DNA of 64,000 nucleotides, from the NCBI GenBank assembly GCA_023101885.1, contig JALPQD010000232.1:1082618-1146617 (forward strand), written 5' to 3'. The position numbers and the translations under genes are program-made. The stretch is from Typhlomys cinereus (taxonomy: Eukaryota; Chordata; Mammalia; Rodentia; Platacanthomyidae). A model generated the notes under the pieces. It was given only the letters and a program-made list of their open reading frames with translations. It was not told the DNA's origin and made no database searches. Below are positions 35,090 through 46,322 of the stretch, one piece after another (the stretch's first letter is position 1; each line of letters opens with the position of its first letter).

Positions 35090-35420
35090 AAATTGGTTGG
35101 AAATGAATAGGTAAAGGAAATTTAGAGGGATTTCTTTTCATAAACTTAAAGAGATGCAGCTGCTCCAGAAAGTGCAAATGATTACAAATTATTAGTGTCA
35201 ATCACAGGCATGATTTCCATCTCTCGATTAAATCTATACAAAAGAGCTTCAAACACACACTTCAGCTGCCACCAAATGACAAATCAATCAGGAGAAACAA
35301 TACCAGTGAGTGATTAGTCCGTTGGAAAAAGACAATAGTATGTGGGTGGCATTTCTCTCCTCATGCAAAGCCCTGTTATTAATCAGAAAATAGAAAGTGA
35401 CCATTTACTGATTCTTCATA
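35090..35420. promoter_or_regulatory. Candidate non-coding regulatory block
   Basis: The segment is non-repetitive and dense in motifs typical of developmental enhancers: two CAGCTG E-boxes (35157-35162 and 35263-35268), an octamer-like TGCAAAT (35173-35179), a PBX/HOX-like 'atcaatca' (35283-35290) and several ATTA cores. This is a composition-based suggestion only. Conservation cannot be tested here. Confidence 0.25.
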
Positions 35421-35924
35421 TATTTAAGAATTGAGAGGTTTCAGTATGAGCATTTAGTTTCATACAACATTGAAACAACAAAAGACAAGGATTCAATGGA
35501 TTTTTAATATGTTTTCTCAAGGACAAATGCAGGGCTACTTAAAATCATTGAAGAATTCATGCTTGCAGCAATTATTTTGTATCATGTGGTAGAAAAATAT
35601 ATATCTTAATTAAACAATACAAACATCAAGATTTTGCATGTTTTCTACACTGAGTTGTACTCCTCAGGTGGGTCATCACATATAATACAGTTTTGTTTTT
35701 TTTATCATTTAAAGGCAAAATGTTTGAATCAGTAAGACAAATGACATTCAAATAATGCCAATATGATTTATGGACAAATATAATGCTGATTTTATAAAAT
35801 TAATCATATATTGTTTCCCACTTTATCAGAAAATGTTTTGGAATGCCATTATCTTCTTACTTATTTAACAATAAAGTCTTTAAATTTTAAAACAATGTAC
35901 ACTATATTAAAAAGATAAATTGAT
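35421..35924. other. Unassigned A+T-rich sequence
   Basis: Nothing recognised. Confidence 0.4.
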
Positions 35925-36050
35925 CCTAAGATGATGATTTATGCCTGGAATCCCAGTTTTTGGGAGTCTCAGCTGCAATGGTAACAGGGAGTTGAAAGTT
36001 ACAGGGAGAAACAATGGGTACAAAACCAAACAAAAGAAGTCAACTAGTTC
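35925..36050 (+). mobile_element. Degenerate B1-like SINE
   Basis: The motif order 'gatttatgcctggaatccca', 'gggagtctcagctgcaatgg' and 'cagggagaaacaatggg' suggests a decayed 7SL-derived monomer. Confidence 0.45.
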
Positions 36051-37144
36051 TAGTTTTAGGAGAAAGTTTCAAGTTATATTCTATTCAAATTTATGATTAC
36101 AATACAATGTTGTTTTCTAAGAATAACATGTGTTTTGTAATTTTATTCATGTAACATACTGAAAAGCCTTAAATAAAATTTGTGAAGAAGATACATGTAT
36201 GAAATAAACTAATATTGATAATTCTATGAATAGTCAAATTTACAGGGTAGTATCACAATTGAGACATTTTTATTTTATTGACTGCCTGTGGTATCATTGT
36301 ATACATTTATATGAATCATACAGAGAATTATGTAGTACACTTAAATTCACTTAATATCCTTGGTTACATGACTAGTCATAATAGTTAATGCCTATTATTT
36401 GCCAATAATTTGATTCTGAATTTTAGTCATGTGACAAGGAAAGGTAGTCATATTCACATATAGAACCTGCCACAATAGTATATGTGATGAAATAGTACAA
36501 ACCACACCCTCTAGGAAACAATAATAATGAATGGGACCCCTTTACAACTTTTAGTTAAAAAGAATTCTCTGTGGCTTAGAGAATAGTTTAGCATTTTAAA
36601 TGTTGTTTAAATTACATGCAAAGTAGAGAATTAGTACTTAACAGAATGAATAAAGGCACAGTAATGCAAAGAATGAAACATGGTTATATTTAAACTTCAA
36701 GGATCTTTGGTAAAATACTTTAATATAGCTCCATAAATTCTAACTCAAGAGCCCGTTTTCTCAATTGATAGGCTATAGAGCATTATTCAGGAAATGTACT
36801 CCAAACTTAGAGTTCTATATTTCATTTACTGTGAAATCTTAATGTATAATTAACGAATAGAGTATCCTTTATGAACATCTCTAAAAACAACATAGGAAGA
36901 CACACTGTGTATTTCTAACACATAGCAAAATTTTCCATTGTCTCAAAATTACATAACCAAAAATTAACTTCTTTGTATTGTACTTTTTTAGCTATTTCCT
37001 TAGAAATTATATGGAACCCAATTTAGGAAATTGCCTTAACAAAACTTTTAATAATTTAAGTGATTAATTCTATATAGGACTGCCTCTAAAATATCAAGTA
37101 TCAAGGCTTTTCATGACATAATATTTCTTAGATTCCATTAAAGC
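36051..37144. other. Unassigned A+T-rich sequence
   Basis: No repeat or coding signal recognised. Confidence 0.4.
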
Positions 37145-37310
37145 AGTCATAATAGTATAATAAGCAGAATTTGAATTCCTGGGTTCGAATGCCAATTTAC
37201 CCTCCACAAGATACAAGACTATATGTAGGCTAGGCAAGTTGTCTACTTTATTTTTCAGCTGCAAAACAAAAGCAATGATTATGTACATTCCTGTGTGGAT
37301 AGTTCTGTAT
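37145..37310 (+). mobile_element. MIR SINE
   Basis: The tRNA-derived head 'cctgggttcgaatgcc' is followed by 'ctaggcaagttgtctacttt' and 'agctgcaaaacaaaagcaat', which matches the MIR core order (B box, 'gggcaagttacttaacc', 'ctgtaaaatggg'). MIR is mammal-wide and ancient, so this gives little lineage information. Confidence 0.75.
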
Positions 37311-37599
37311 ATTCCTATGCTAAAAGCCTGTGTTTTGACTTCAGGAGTTCATCTCATTTTAGGTGAAATGTGAGAATAATCTGCTGACCAAAAAAAAAAA
37401 AAGGAAGAAAAGCTCAAAACATTAGTCCAGTTTCTTGAGATATACGGAAAATATCCAAAATTTTAAAATCAGCAGCATCCTAAATCAATATTAAATGAGT
37501 GGCAACACATTGAATATAGTAATAGTATTTGTGCAAGATATTTATTTAGTCTCCCCTCAGTACATGGTGTCTACATTGGATTTACAATCCTTTGTAACA
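37311..37599. other. Unassigned sequence
   Basis: An A-run at 37389-37401; otherwise nothing recognised. Confidence 0.4.
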
Positions 37600-37800
37600 C
37601 TCTGGGGACAAACTGCTCTAGGCACTGGAGAATGACTGAAAGGTTTTGAAGGGAGGAATGACAGGAAGAAAGGTGTATTTAAGAAGATGAATTTTGTGGG
37701 AAGGATGTGGAGAGGATTCAGGCGACGGGAGACAGGTAGCAATGAGATCAGTGAGAAGACGAGGCTGCTCCCGGAGGGCTGTGAGCGTGTAAGCATTTTC
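37600..37800. repeat. Possible ancient mammalian repeat with retained CpGs
   Basis: 'gggaggaatgacaggaagaa', 'ggatgtggagaggattcagg' and 'gggagacaggtagcaatgag' recall an old mammalian interspersed repeat with 'gggagaccagttaggaggct', but I cannot name it. Several CpGs cluster at 37721-37772, unusual for this CpG-poor region. An open frame on the other strand (37557-37988, 143 codons) has no recognisable domain. Confidence 0.3.
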
Positions 37801-39059
37801 ACCAGAAAGTCAATAAATGGCTTCAAGGCAAGAATTTTATCATATGCTTTAAAAATACTGAACTCCTTTTCAGTATAAACAGGATAAATCGAACTGGAGG
37901 AAGTTCCATAAAGAATTATAGATGGATAGAGATATGGAGGGTCTACTTGAAAATGCTGCTGAAGGGTTTCTTCCTCCATCTGGCTCACCCTTGGTCTCAG
38001 TCCTGGGGTTCCCAGCAGCCAATTCTGTCCAGTAACAGAAACTTAGAGATAAAATCAAAGGTGAGAAGAGATGTATTCACTCTAACTCCTGAGTGAAGAG
38101 AAGAGAGGGATCATCAGTTCCTGACATGATTTGGAATAAAAATCATTGGAATTTTGTTTATATTCAAAGAGCAATAGAAACAGGACAAACATGTATTTTC
38201 ACAAAGCATAATTATAATGCAGATGACTTGGTAAAGTGTACATGCACTATAATAAAAGAGAAGTTGACTATCTATGCATTTTGGCTGAAATGTGGATTGG
38301 GTTCAGAGAAGGCTTAAAATACAATGGAAAGCAAAGCAAGTGGCATTTAAGTGAATAATATAAAAACAGCAACTTCTCAGAAAGAGACAACATGATGCTT
38401 GTTGCAGTACTGCCAAATCCCAGGTTTGTTAATTAACAGATAAAGCAATCTACTTTAATTGCATCTAATTAAGATAATTTAGTCTCTAGAGTTTTCTGTG
38501 TTGTGGAAAAAATGTAGGAATAATAAAGACTAATGTTAAGGGAGACAGGCATTTCTGTCTTTGCAAAAGCTTCTGAATTCTAAAAATTTAAATTAAATAA
38601 TTGAATTAATACTATGAAATATCATGATGGATTAAGATTTACCTTAAATGCTTATTTTGAAAAAGAGATCTATTGCCCACTTTGTGTGTTTAAGCTTAGT
38701 TTTAATTTTTAATTTTTGCTTTTTTCAGATACTTTATTTTTAATTTAGTCATTCATTTAAATAAAAACCTGCAATGATGTGCCCTATGTCAAGTCAGACA
38801 TGGTAATTTTTGAAGTTGCACATGCTACATTATTTTCTTTAGAGGTTTCAACAAAAAACTTATCATCATACCTCAAAGCAGAAACTGTACTACTGAGTAA
38901 GGATGGAGGACTAACTGAGCCTGAAGCTGTCCTAAGGGAGAGCAGTAGAACTAGTCACCTTTCATGTGCTAATCCTTGAATTTCACTGATGAATCCTCAT
39001 GAATCTGCCATCCTTCCAGAGGTCAGGCTAGATCTTCAAGGCAATAAAGGAGAGAAAAA
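37801..39059. other. Unassigned sequence with an HNF1/homeodomain-like palindrome
   Basis: It includes the 10-bp palindrome 'gttaattaac' at 38428-38437 close to further TAATTA and GATAA motifs (to about 38490). No repeats or exons recognised. Confidence 0.35.
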
Positions 39060-39342
39060 TGGTTTTTGTGTTTGTATGCATGTACATGTATGGAATTTGA
39101 GTGAAAAGGTGGGATACTAGTGGAGCCCTAAAATCAGAATAGTGTGACTCTCTTTACCCCTCTTCATCTTTATTTTTGAGAACAAATCTTTATTGAACCG
39201 GAGCTCACTAACTGGTGCTACACTGTGCACAAAGGCCTGGCTAAGATCATTTTCTCTCTGCCTTACAGTGTTGCTCTTTAGAAATTGGAATTCAGGCCCT
39301 TACACAACAAGCATCTTCCCGAGTGGGCCATCTCACCAGACC
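39060..39342 (-). mobile_element. B3-like SINE, antisense
   Basis: The order matches B3 complement: 'gtatgcatgtacatgtatgg', 'ctttatttttgagaacaaat', 'attgaaccggagctcactaa', 'ggaattcaggcccttacaca', 'ccatctcaccagacc'. Confidence 0.72.
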
Positions 39343-39684
39343 AAAAATTAAAGTTTTTTTTTTGAGATTTACTACTTTAAAGCACACAAACTTGCAAGAA
39401 TAACTAATATGGTATATTCGCATCCATATACAGGTTGATACAAAAATATTACATTCTTCATCAATAAAGCTATCACTTTTTGACATTCAACATGAATATA
39501 TCTTAACGCTCTAGTTTCTAACATTAACTGGACACATACAGAAAGAAAATCAGCATAATGAAAAATTAAAAATCTATATCAGCAAAGATGACAAATTTCT
39601 ATTTTTTTATTCTTTTTTGCAACCATTCAAAATTGTGTATCACCTGACTACCTCAAATGCTTGGCCCTGCCCTCGGTGTGCATT
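39343..39684. other. Unassigned A+T-rich sequence
   Basis: Nothing recognised beyond short T-runs. Confidence 0.4.
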
Positions 39685-39790
39685 GCCACTTTTAAGGCTC
39701 ACATCTGTATGAGGCCACTTTTTAATTTCATGAAGAAACTAAGGCGCAGTCATCTTTCAGTTGTCAGCACCATGAATATGCACTGGTACT
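39685..39790 (-). mobile_element. Probable MIR fragment, antisense
   Basis: 'tgaggccactttttaatttc' and 'atgaagaaactaaggcgcag' resemble the complement of the MIR 3' half ('ccattttacagatgaggaaactgaggc'). Confidence 0.45.
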
Positions 39791-41754
39791 ATGAAGATGA
39801 GATTGAAGTCAAGTGAAAGCTGATTTCTCTTTCATCATGTATTTGAGACAGAGGTTAAGCAATGTGCCAGTCAAGCGTATTTCCAGTGATTAGGCTACAC
39901 TGTAAGAGATATGCCCTTCTCTTGCATACCAGACAGACATATTTGTTGTAGGTAAACTTACTGAAAAAATAGTTAATTATTATTTCACCTTGTTCAAACC
40001 TATACATAAAATGAAAATGTGTCTCATCCGTCTGTAATCATGTGTATAGATATTACTATAGAAATTTATTCATACGAGCAAGTATTTATAAATAAGTAAT
40101 GTAATAATGAACAGATGATTTCCTAGGCTCTGACCTTTTTAGCAATAGTCTTAACATATCATCATGCTATTCATTCACAACAGACTTCCTAAAGCAATTA
40201 ATAGCACACCAGGTAGCTTGAATGTACTCCTACAGTCATTCCCACATCGTAGTTAAATATCAATGCTATTGCTCAGTACTTCTGCCTTCATATTATGATG
40301 AAAGTAATTCATTTTATGAAAAATATGGCATTATTGTATCATATTTCCTGAAATTTGATAAAGTATGTTCAGAAACATAGAGATGATAACCTTGGGCAGA
40401 GACCTTGGTTTTAAAGTCACACTTTAGATGAAATCAAATATGCAACTCTTCCCCTGTCACTCTAGGGTCTGAAAAATATCAAAGAACATGATTTGCTGTC
40501 TCTTCTGAGAAATATCTTTGTATGGAACTAAGAAATATAGGGAGAGATCTACACCTTTATCAAATTCACCTTCATGTCCAAGTTCTGTTATGTAGGTGTG
40601 GATTTACTTCCAAGCAGCAGTTAGGTCTTTTTTTTTTTGCTTTGCAGATACCTACACTAGGCCGACCTGACTTTGGAAGTAGCTATTGACTTTCTGTATC
40701 CTAGGCAGTTTCATATTGATCTCCAGGCAACTCAATTACAAACACCTGGAAGAGGCAATGAATTTGAATAGTGTTCATGACTTTTTGTTAATACATCTTT
40801 TTCCCTCTTTGTGAAGGGCAATGACTTACACTTTGCAAAATGAATCACAGGAAGATACTTTTGTTCTCTTCTTGAAGGTAATTGGAAAAAATCTTGAAGA
40901 TAAAGCACTTTCTAGACAATGTCTAGATTTTTTTATACATACCTTTCCTATTCAGTTTTACATTTTAAGTGATTAGAGTGTTTTCCTTCTTCTAAAACCT
41001 TAAAGTTAGCTAAATGTGAAACCTTAAATGGTGGAGGTTGTAAGGTGTTAATTGATGACTCTTTTCCGAAAATTAATAATAGAGAAAAATTCTATCTAGA
41101 GGAGATGACAAGGCATAGTGAAGGGTAATTAAATTACTTTTTATTGAGCAATGACTAGGTGATCTCTTTTTATGTACAGAACTATAGAATTACACCATTT
41201 CAGAAGTGGAAGGATACTAAGAGGGTGTTGTCTGTGAGAAGAAAGGGGTTGTCCTAGAGACTATCAGTGGAATTTCTGGTAAGTTACTGACAAATTATTA
41301 TCAAGTCACTTAAGATCTCTTAGAATAAATGTGTCACAATGCCACAACACATTCTGTGACATATACAAATGCCTTTTCCCAGGGCTGGCATAAATTATTA
41401 AGTTCATTATTGGCATATTTAATGCCAATATCCAACAGGTAAAAGGTAACATGCTTTTTATTCTTTCAATAAGCTAAAAGTTAGTTAGCAACAAGCTTGC
41501 AATGAGAGTGTAAATACTTATATTTAATTATCATTTTGTTTCTATAGATACCATCCTAATGTGGCATCATACATAATTATGAAGCCCTTTATCTAATCTC
41601 GGAATTAACCTGAAGAGTGGGATGAGGGGCACAGGGAACTCAATGAATTCATCAAAGTTTTAAGCAAAAAAAAAAAAAATGCAATATAGAGTTACAGTAC
41701 AAGCATCATTTATTTAAAACAAACAAAAAATACTTGTGAAGTAGTGGGAATAAA
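39791..41754. other. Unassigned single-copy-looking sequence
   Basis: About 2 kb with no confident repeat. 41130-41430 may contain decayed MIR-like pieces but I cannot anchor them. A pyrimidine run plus 'gcag' at 40627-40647 looks like a splice acceptor, but no exon follows convincingly. Confidence 0.35.
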
Positions 41755-41955
41755 AAAAAAAAACACCAGGAGGAAATGTTGGCAACCTGAACTTCTAACC
41801 CTGAAGTAAAAAAATCCAGAGCAAAGCAAAAAGGAAATAGAAGCAATCAGGATAATTGCCAACGTTACCTTTGGTCCTCCATAGGGCCACACAGTATCCT
41901 CTGATACACACACACAACACACAGACACACAAGACACACACACACACACACACAA
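41755..41955 (+). mobile_element. 5'-truncated tRNA-derived SINE
   Basis: The head is missing. The body begins at 'aacaccaggaggaaatgttg' and continues with 'ccagagcaaagcaaaaagg', 'cacagtatcctctgatac' and (CA)n. An A-run sits immediately before it. Confidence 0.8.
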
Positions 41956-42027
41956 TAAATAAATAAATAAATAGATAGATAGATGAATAAATAAATAAAT
42001 AAATAGATAGATAAATAAATAAATATT
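41956..42027. repeat. (AAAT)n/(GATA)n simple repeat
   Basis: Tetranucleotide AAAT repeats with interspersed GATA units follow the SINE tail. Confidence 0.93.
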
Positions 42028-42503
42028 TTTTGAACTTTTTTTATAATTATATATTTTTTCCCAATATACAAGTTCAATAGGTACCCCGGTCCCTCCCTCC
42101 CTTCACCCCTCCCCAGTCCCCTTTACTCCTTCCCCTCCTTTATCCCTTCCTTTCACCTTCCTCCCTCCCTTTCTCCCAGTAACTCCCTTCCCTCCCTCCC
42201 ATTCCCTCCCTGGTGCATCCTTTAGTGTGAATGTCAAACTTCCCTCTGTGTCCTCCAATCTGGTGGGGTGTAAGGACTCAGTGGCATTGCCCAAAGCCCT
42301 TTCTTGGGTTCCCCTTTAGTATGGGAACACTACTATGACTGTTAATCCCTTGCCTCTGAGGACCCTAATGCCTGTGATCCATGCTAGACTTTCGGGTGTC
42401 ATTGACATGTCAGTCATTGCCCAGGTCATGCAAGTCTGATGATGGCTACTGCTGCACCAACTTGTGTGGAGTATCTTGTATATCATTGCTCTTCCCCATC
42501 TTT
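42028..42503 (-). mobile_element. 5'-truncated L1 (3'UTR), antisense
   Basis: The complement of the L1 tail is followed by 'caagttcaataggtacccc', a homopyrimidine tract (42090-42200) and 3'UTR homologous to 32250-32640 in reverse. The TSD is not clear because both flanks are low-complexity. Confidence 0.85.
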
Positions 42504-42736
42504 AAAAAAAAGAACACTTTAGGGGGCTGGAGAGGTAGCTCAGGGGTTAAGCCTCTCCCTTGCAGGTGGAAGGTCCTAAGTTCGGATCCTAGACCCCACG
42601 TACAGATGCCTGGCGGAAGCGGGAGCAACCTGCGTTTCTGGTCCTGGTAGGGCGGAGCCTGTGAATCCCAGGGCAGAGTAAACAAGGAGGAGGTGGAGGC
42701 AGGCAGTCCATGGTGGTTCCCGAATTCGCCCATGGT

Positions 42737-42788
<52 letters not shown>

Positions 42789-42827
42789 CGCACACATGCA
42801 CAATTGAATAAAAAAAAGAACACTTTA
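42504..42827 (+). mobile_element. Young CpG-rich tRNA-derived SINE with 18-bp TSD
   Basis: The copy at 42522-42809 has an intact head ('ggggctggagaggtagctca', 'aagttcggatcc'), the GC-rich body and a long (CA)n at 42742-42782. Flanks share A8 plus 'gaacacttta' at 42504-42521 and 42810-42827. Confidence 0.92.
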
Positions 42828-42904
42828 AAAAAATGAATATGTTATTTAGGCAAACTGTTACTTAAATGCATCAATGGTGTATGTATGTAATTGATAGATA
42901 CAGG

Positions 42905-43320
42905 TAACAATTTGATATTTGAAGGCTTGATCTGGACACAGTTGTGCAGAATTTGTCCTTGAATTAAGCTCTAAGCAAGCCTGTCTAGATTACCTAATTG
43001 ATGGGGGAAGCCCAGACAGTGTGAGTTGGACTAGTCCTTGGGCAGGGGCATAAGATGAAGGGAGCTGGTTAGAACAGATGGTATTCTTCAGTACAGTGGG
43101 ATAGACGTGTTGTCTTGCAAAGGAAGTTTGCCCCTCTTTCAGCAATGCTATGAACATGGTTTGACCAGTTCTCTCAGTCCTTGGCATTGGTATGGCCCCT
43201 CTGCCAGGTGGATTAAGAACTGTAACCAAACAATCATAAACCAAAATAAAATCCCTTGTCCCCTTGGTTGCAAATTTATCAATGACATTTAACAACAACA
43301 CAGACTACCCTGAGAGTGTA
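42905..43320 (+). repeat. Rodent mid-repetitive element (RMER- or LTR-like)
   Basis: 'ctagattacctaattgatgg' and 'gggaagcccagacag', later 'aaccaaaataaaatcccttg' and 'ccccttggttgcaaatttat', follow the order of a familiar rodent repeat that ends near 'gagccaaaataaaccctttc'. I am unsure of the family name. A 103-codon open frame on the minus strand lies within it and is not supported as a gene. Confidence 0.45.
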
Positions 43321-43589
43321 TTTGACTTATTTTTTAAAAATTTACCTCTAATTTATCTAGCTATTAAATTCTCTCCAGATCATGCATCTAATGCACCATG
43401 GTACTTCACTCAAACTGTACTTTATGTGTGAAAGCTACAAAGATATCATGTTTTGAAATATACCAAAACTAGAAAACTGAAATTTACTTAGTTTCAGTTT
43501 TATATATTTATGTATTTACATTTATTATGTGCTATGGGGGTCTCTATGTATGCATGCATGTTCTCAAGTAAATAACATGTGAGTGTAAG
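43321..43589. other. Unassigned sequence
   Basis: A+T-rich, nothing recognised; the B3-like copy that follows may extend back into it. Confidence 0.35.
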
Positions 43590-43800
43590 GGTTCACGGAT
43601 GTATGTTTTTGAAATTATATCATCAGGTGCTTTTCATGATGACTTTTACTTGTAAGACAAAGTGTTTCCATTGAACCAGAGCTTACCAAAATGTCTAAGC
43701 CAACCTGGGATTTCCTGATTTTACTTGGGGAATGTTGTGGTTACAGTGGTCACCACTCCTGCCTGACTTATGACATGGGTTCTGGGTGACTAAACTCCAT
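43590..43800 (-). mobile_element. Degenerate B3-like SINE, antisense
   Basis: 'attgaaccagagcttaccaa', 'ggttacagtggtcaccactc', 'gacatgggttctgggtgact' and 'aaactccatcctcagacccc' match the order of a B3 complement. Confidence 0.6.
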
Positions 43801-44034
43801 CCTCAGACCCCATGGTCCATAGGGGCTTTCCTATCTTTCCATTTCTCTGTATTATGTTTCAGACCCTTCTCATATAATAAGCAAATACAAAAAAAACATA
43901 GTTTTCCCTTTTTGTTTATTTTTCAAGTGAAAATTAAATATGCTTCTTGTTTAAAAAATTGGAAAATTGGAATTCCTCTTATAGTGCCCTTTTATAGTTA
44001 ACTCCTAGTTAACTTTTTATATTTTCTATGAAAG
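43801..44034. other. Unassigned sequence
   Basis: A+T-rich, nothing recognised. Confidence 0.35.
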
Positions 44035-44195
44035 AGAAAGAGAGAGGGAGACGGGGGAAAGTGGAGAGAGAGAAAGGGAGACTAAAAGAATGAGAGAGGC
44101 ATACTACATCCACTGTGTGGGGCTTCCAAGGAGAGAATTCAGGTAGCAAATTTTCAAGCATGTACCTTATTAACTGAGCTATCACACTAGACCTT
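44035..44195 (-). repeat. (GA)-rich tract and tRNA-SINE head complement
   Basis: GA-rich repetition at 44035-44100 is followed by 'gagagaattcaggtagcaaa' and 'attaactgagctatcacac', which looks like the complement of a decayed B2/B3-type head. Confidence 0.5.
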
Positions 44196-44461
44196 TGATT
44201 AACTTTTTAATCATGCTTCAATCCTTGGCACAGTTTTAACCATAACTTCATATCAGTGTTCTTCTTCAGAGCAGTGAGGTTCAGTTGGTACTGCCTATGA
44301 ATAGTTCTCTTCAAACCTGGAGTGATAATACTGATTGCATTGAAAGTTCTACCTCTCTATTTATTGCCAGTTCTTTCCTTCCTGAAAAGAGACTGTTTGC
44401 AATTCTTCCTCTGAAATTTCAGAGACCTGAAAGATTCCTAGAAATATCAATCAAATGGAGA

Positions 44462-44660
44462 TTTTTTTCTAGTTTTTTAATTTATTTAATTTATTTTATT
44501 TTTCTACTTTTGCAAGTATATTGAGTACTTATCCCTGCTTCCCTCCATCCCCCCTTCTATGTATCCCCCTTCCCTTCCTCAATCCATCCCACTCCCTCCA
44601 GACCTCCTGCCTGTCTTCTATGCGCCCCCATGGTTCACTCTGGTTTGTTACTCTGTTTTA
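44462..44660 (-). mobile_element. L1 3' end, antisense (first of tandem pair)
   Basis: Complement of an L1 tail, then 'gtatattgagtacttatccc' and a pyrimidine-rich stretch. It is nearly repeated by the adjacent segment. Confidence 0.65.
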
Positions 44661-44905
44661 TTTTTTTAATTTTTCTACTTTTACAAGCATATTGAGTACT
44701 TATCCACACTTCCCTCAATTGTCTCTCCTTCCCAGCCCTCCATCAGTCCCACCTTCCTGCCTGTCTATTTCTATGAATCCCAGGGTGGCTGCTAGCTTGT
44801 CTACTCTTGTGGGGGTACACAAAAAGTTAAGCACCACATGTTCTCTTTTATATACAGATGCTAGGACTGATATCCTTGTCAGTGTATGTGGACTGGAATT
44901 ATTTT
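44661..44905 (-). mobile_element. L1 3' end, antisense (second of tandem pair)
   Basis: It repeats 'tttttctacttttacaagca' and 'tattgagtacttatccac' from the preceding segment, then extends further into the 3'UTR. The pair may be a duplication or an insertion of one L1 into the tail of another. Confidence 0.65.
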
Positions 44906-46040
44906 AAGAGCCAGAAAATTCTGAAGAGAGATGTTTTAATGAAAATAGTTTATGCTATATAGCAAGGTCACACAATAGGGATTTAAAAATGAATAGAAAT
45001 AAGTAGAGAAATTAATTTTGGGACAAATTTTATACATTAACCCTAGAAAGTGCATAGAAATTTATTTATAGCAGGATTTTATTGAGTTGGGAGACAAAAG
45101 TAAAATATTTAAAATAGTGTAAGAACCAAGGAAGTATTAAATAGGTTTAATACTTTGATTTTCTTATATAACAGTATTATACTTTCATGCTTAAACCACA
45201 TGATAAGTATTATTTAAATATATGTATTATATTTAGTATAGCCAAACAAGAAGAAAAATATGAGGAGAAAATATTAAAAATAAATATATAAACTCGTTTT
45301 AAAGGAAATTTTTAAAGAAGCTTAGAATAGAAGCTATGATGCCCTCTGGTGTACAAATATTTTATAACAGCTGATGTACCTCATACTTTACATATCTATT
45401 TTCTAAGCATTTATTGCTGAAATAAAATCACATTGGAAAATGCTAACAATTCAAAATATATTCAATTGCCAAGGCCCAAGATACTAACAAATAGTCAGTA
45501 AATGCATTTTTAAACCATAAATGAAAATAAGTATAATCTTTTTGCTTTGTTTTTGTTTTCCAGTGAATGTTCAGATAGAAATGCCTGTTGGAGCTTGTCT
45601 GCAACTCATCAGAGGATTATGAATAAACATGGATAGAAGTGTATGCAGATTTCTTAATAGAAAATCCATGAATGTTTTAACACCCAAGGGTAAAAATTAT
45701 AATAAAGGGATAGCACCTGTCACTGGAGGCAAAATACAAGATCACCTTTGCAATCCCTCGAGCAATTAAATCACTGACAATTTAGCCTTTCTCTGGCAAG
45801 TAGAGCCTCCAAAGACATAGATATGTACATACATCTTTAAATGTCACATGTATAAATTGCTTTAAATTCTACTAGATCATTTTTTCTAACCACTCTTTTC
45901 CATCTATGTATAAAAAGGTTCCCATGCCAAAGACAGACCATCTTCCTGTATTGTATTAAATTATAAGAAGAGAAAATGAACATGGTATTTTTAGATTATT
46001 ATAGTTGGTCACTAACACATGTGACTTTCTTTTTTAAAAG
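44906..46040. other. Unassigned A+T-rich sequence
   Basis: No repeat recognised. Contains one CTCF-like core motif (45340-45352). Confidence 0.4.
45340..45352 (-). promoter_or_regulatory. CTCF-like core motif
   Basis: The plus-strand 'tgccctctggtgt' is the complement of a close match to the CTCF core CCASYAGRKGGCA. It lies outside any recognised SINE. A single 13-bp match is weak evidence for binding. Confidence 0.25.
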
Positions 46041-46322
46041 TCTTTTTTTAAGTTTATTTATTATTTATTCAATTGTGCGTGTATGTGTGTGCGCATGTGT
46101 GTATGTATGTGTGTGTAGAACCATGGACGAACCACCATGGATGCCTCCACCTCCTCCTTGTTCACTCTGCCCTGGGATTCACAGGCTCCACCCTACCAGA
46201 ACCAGAAGCGCAGGCCGCCCCGCTTCTGCCTGGCGTCTATACGTGGGGTCTAGGATCCTGAACTCAGGACCTTCCGCCTGCAAGGCAGAGGCTTAACCCC
46301 TGAGCCACCTCTCCAGCCCCAC
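46041..46322 (-). mobile_element. Young CpG-rich tRNA-derived SINE, antisense
   Basis: Complement of the A-rich tail, 'attcaattgtgcg', a TG-rich part, the GC-rich body ('ctccttgttcactctgccct') and the head complement ending in 'cacctctccagcccc'. No clear TSD found. Confidence 0.9.

Noticed and set aside
37557..37988. 143-codon open frame on the minus strand
   Set aside because: No recognisable domain, no start context or splice support, and it overlaps a probable old repeat. The length is possible by chance given the local lack of stops.
40620..40660. Pyrimidine run ending in 'gctttgcag', resembling a splice acceptor
   Set aside because: No open frame or donor site of convincing quality follows, and such runs are common in this sequence.
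42446..42823. Open frames with Met/Cys/Val runs on the minus strand (also at 22837-23312, 41710-42077, 48390-48659, 57426-57677)
   Set aside because: They are translations of (CA)n/(TG)n tails plus SINE bodies. They recur wherever the SINE does and contain no domain.
42990..43301. 103-codon minus-strand frame that looks less biased than the others
   Set aside because: It falls inside a probable rodent repeat and has no recognisable domain or exon structure.
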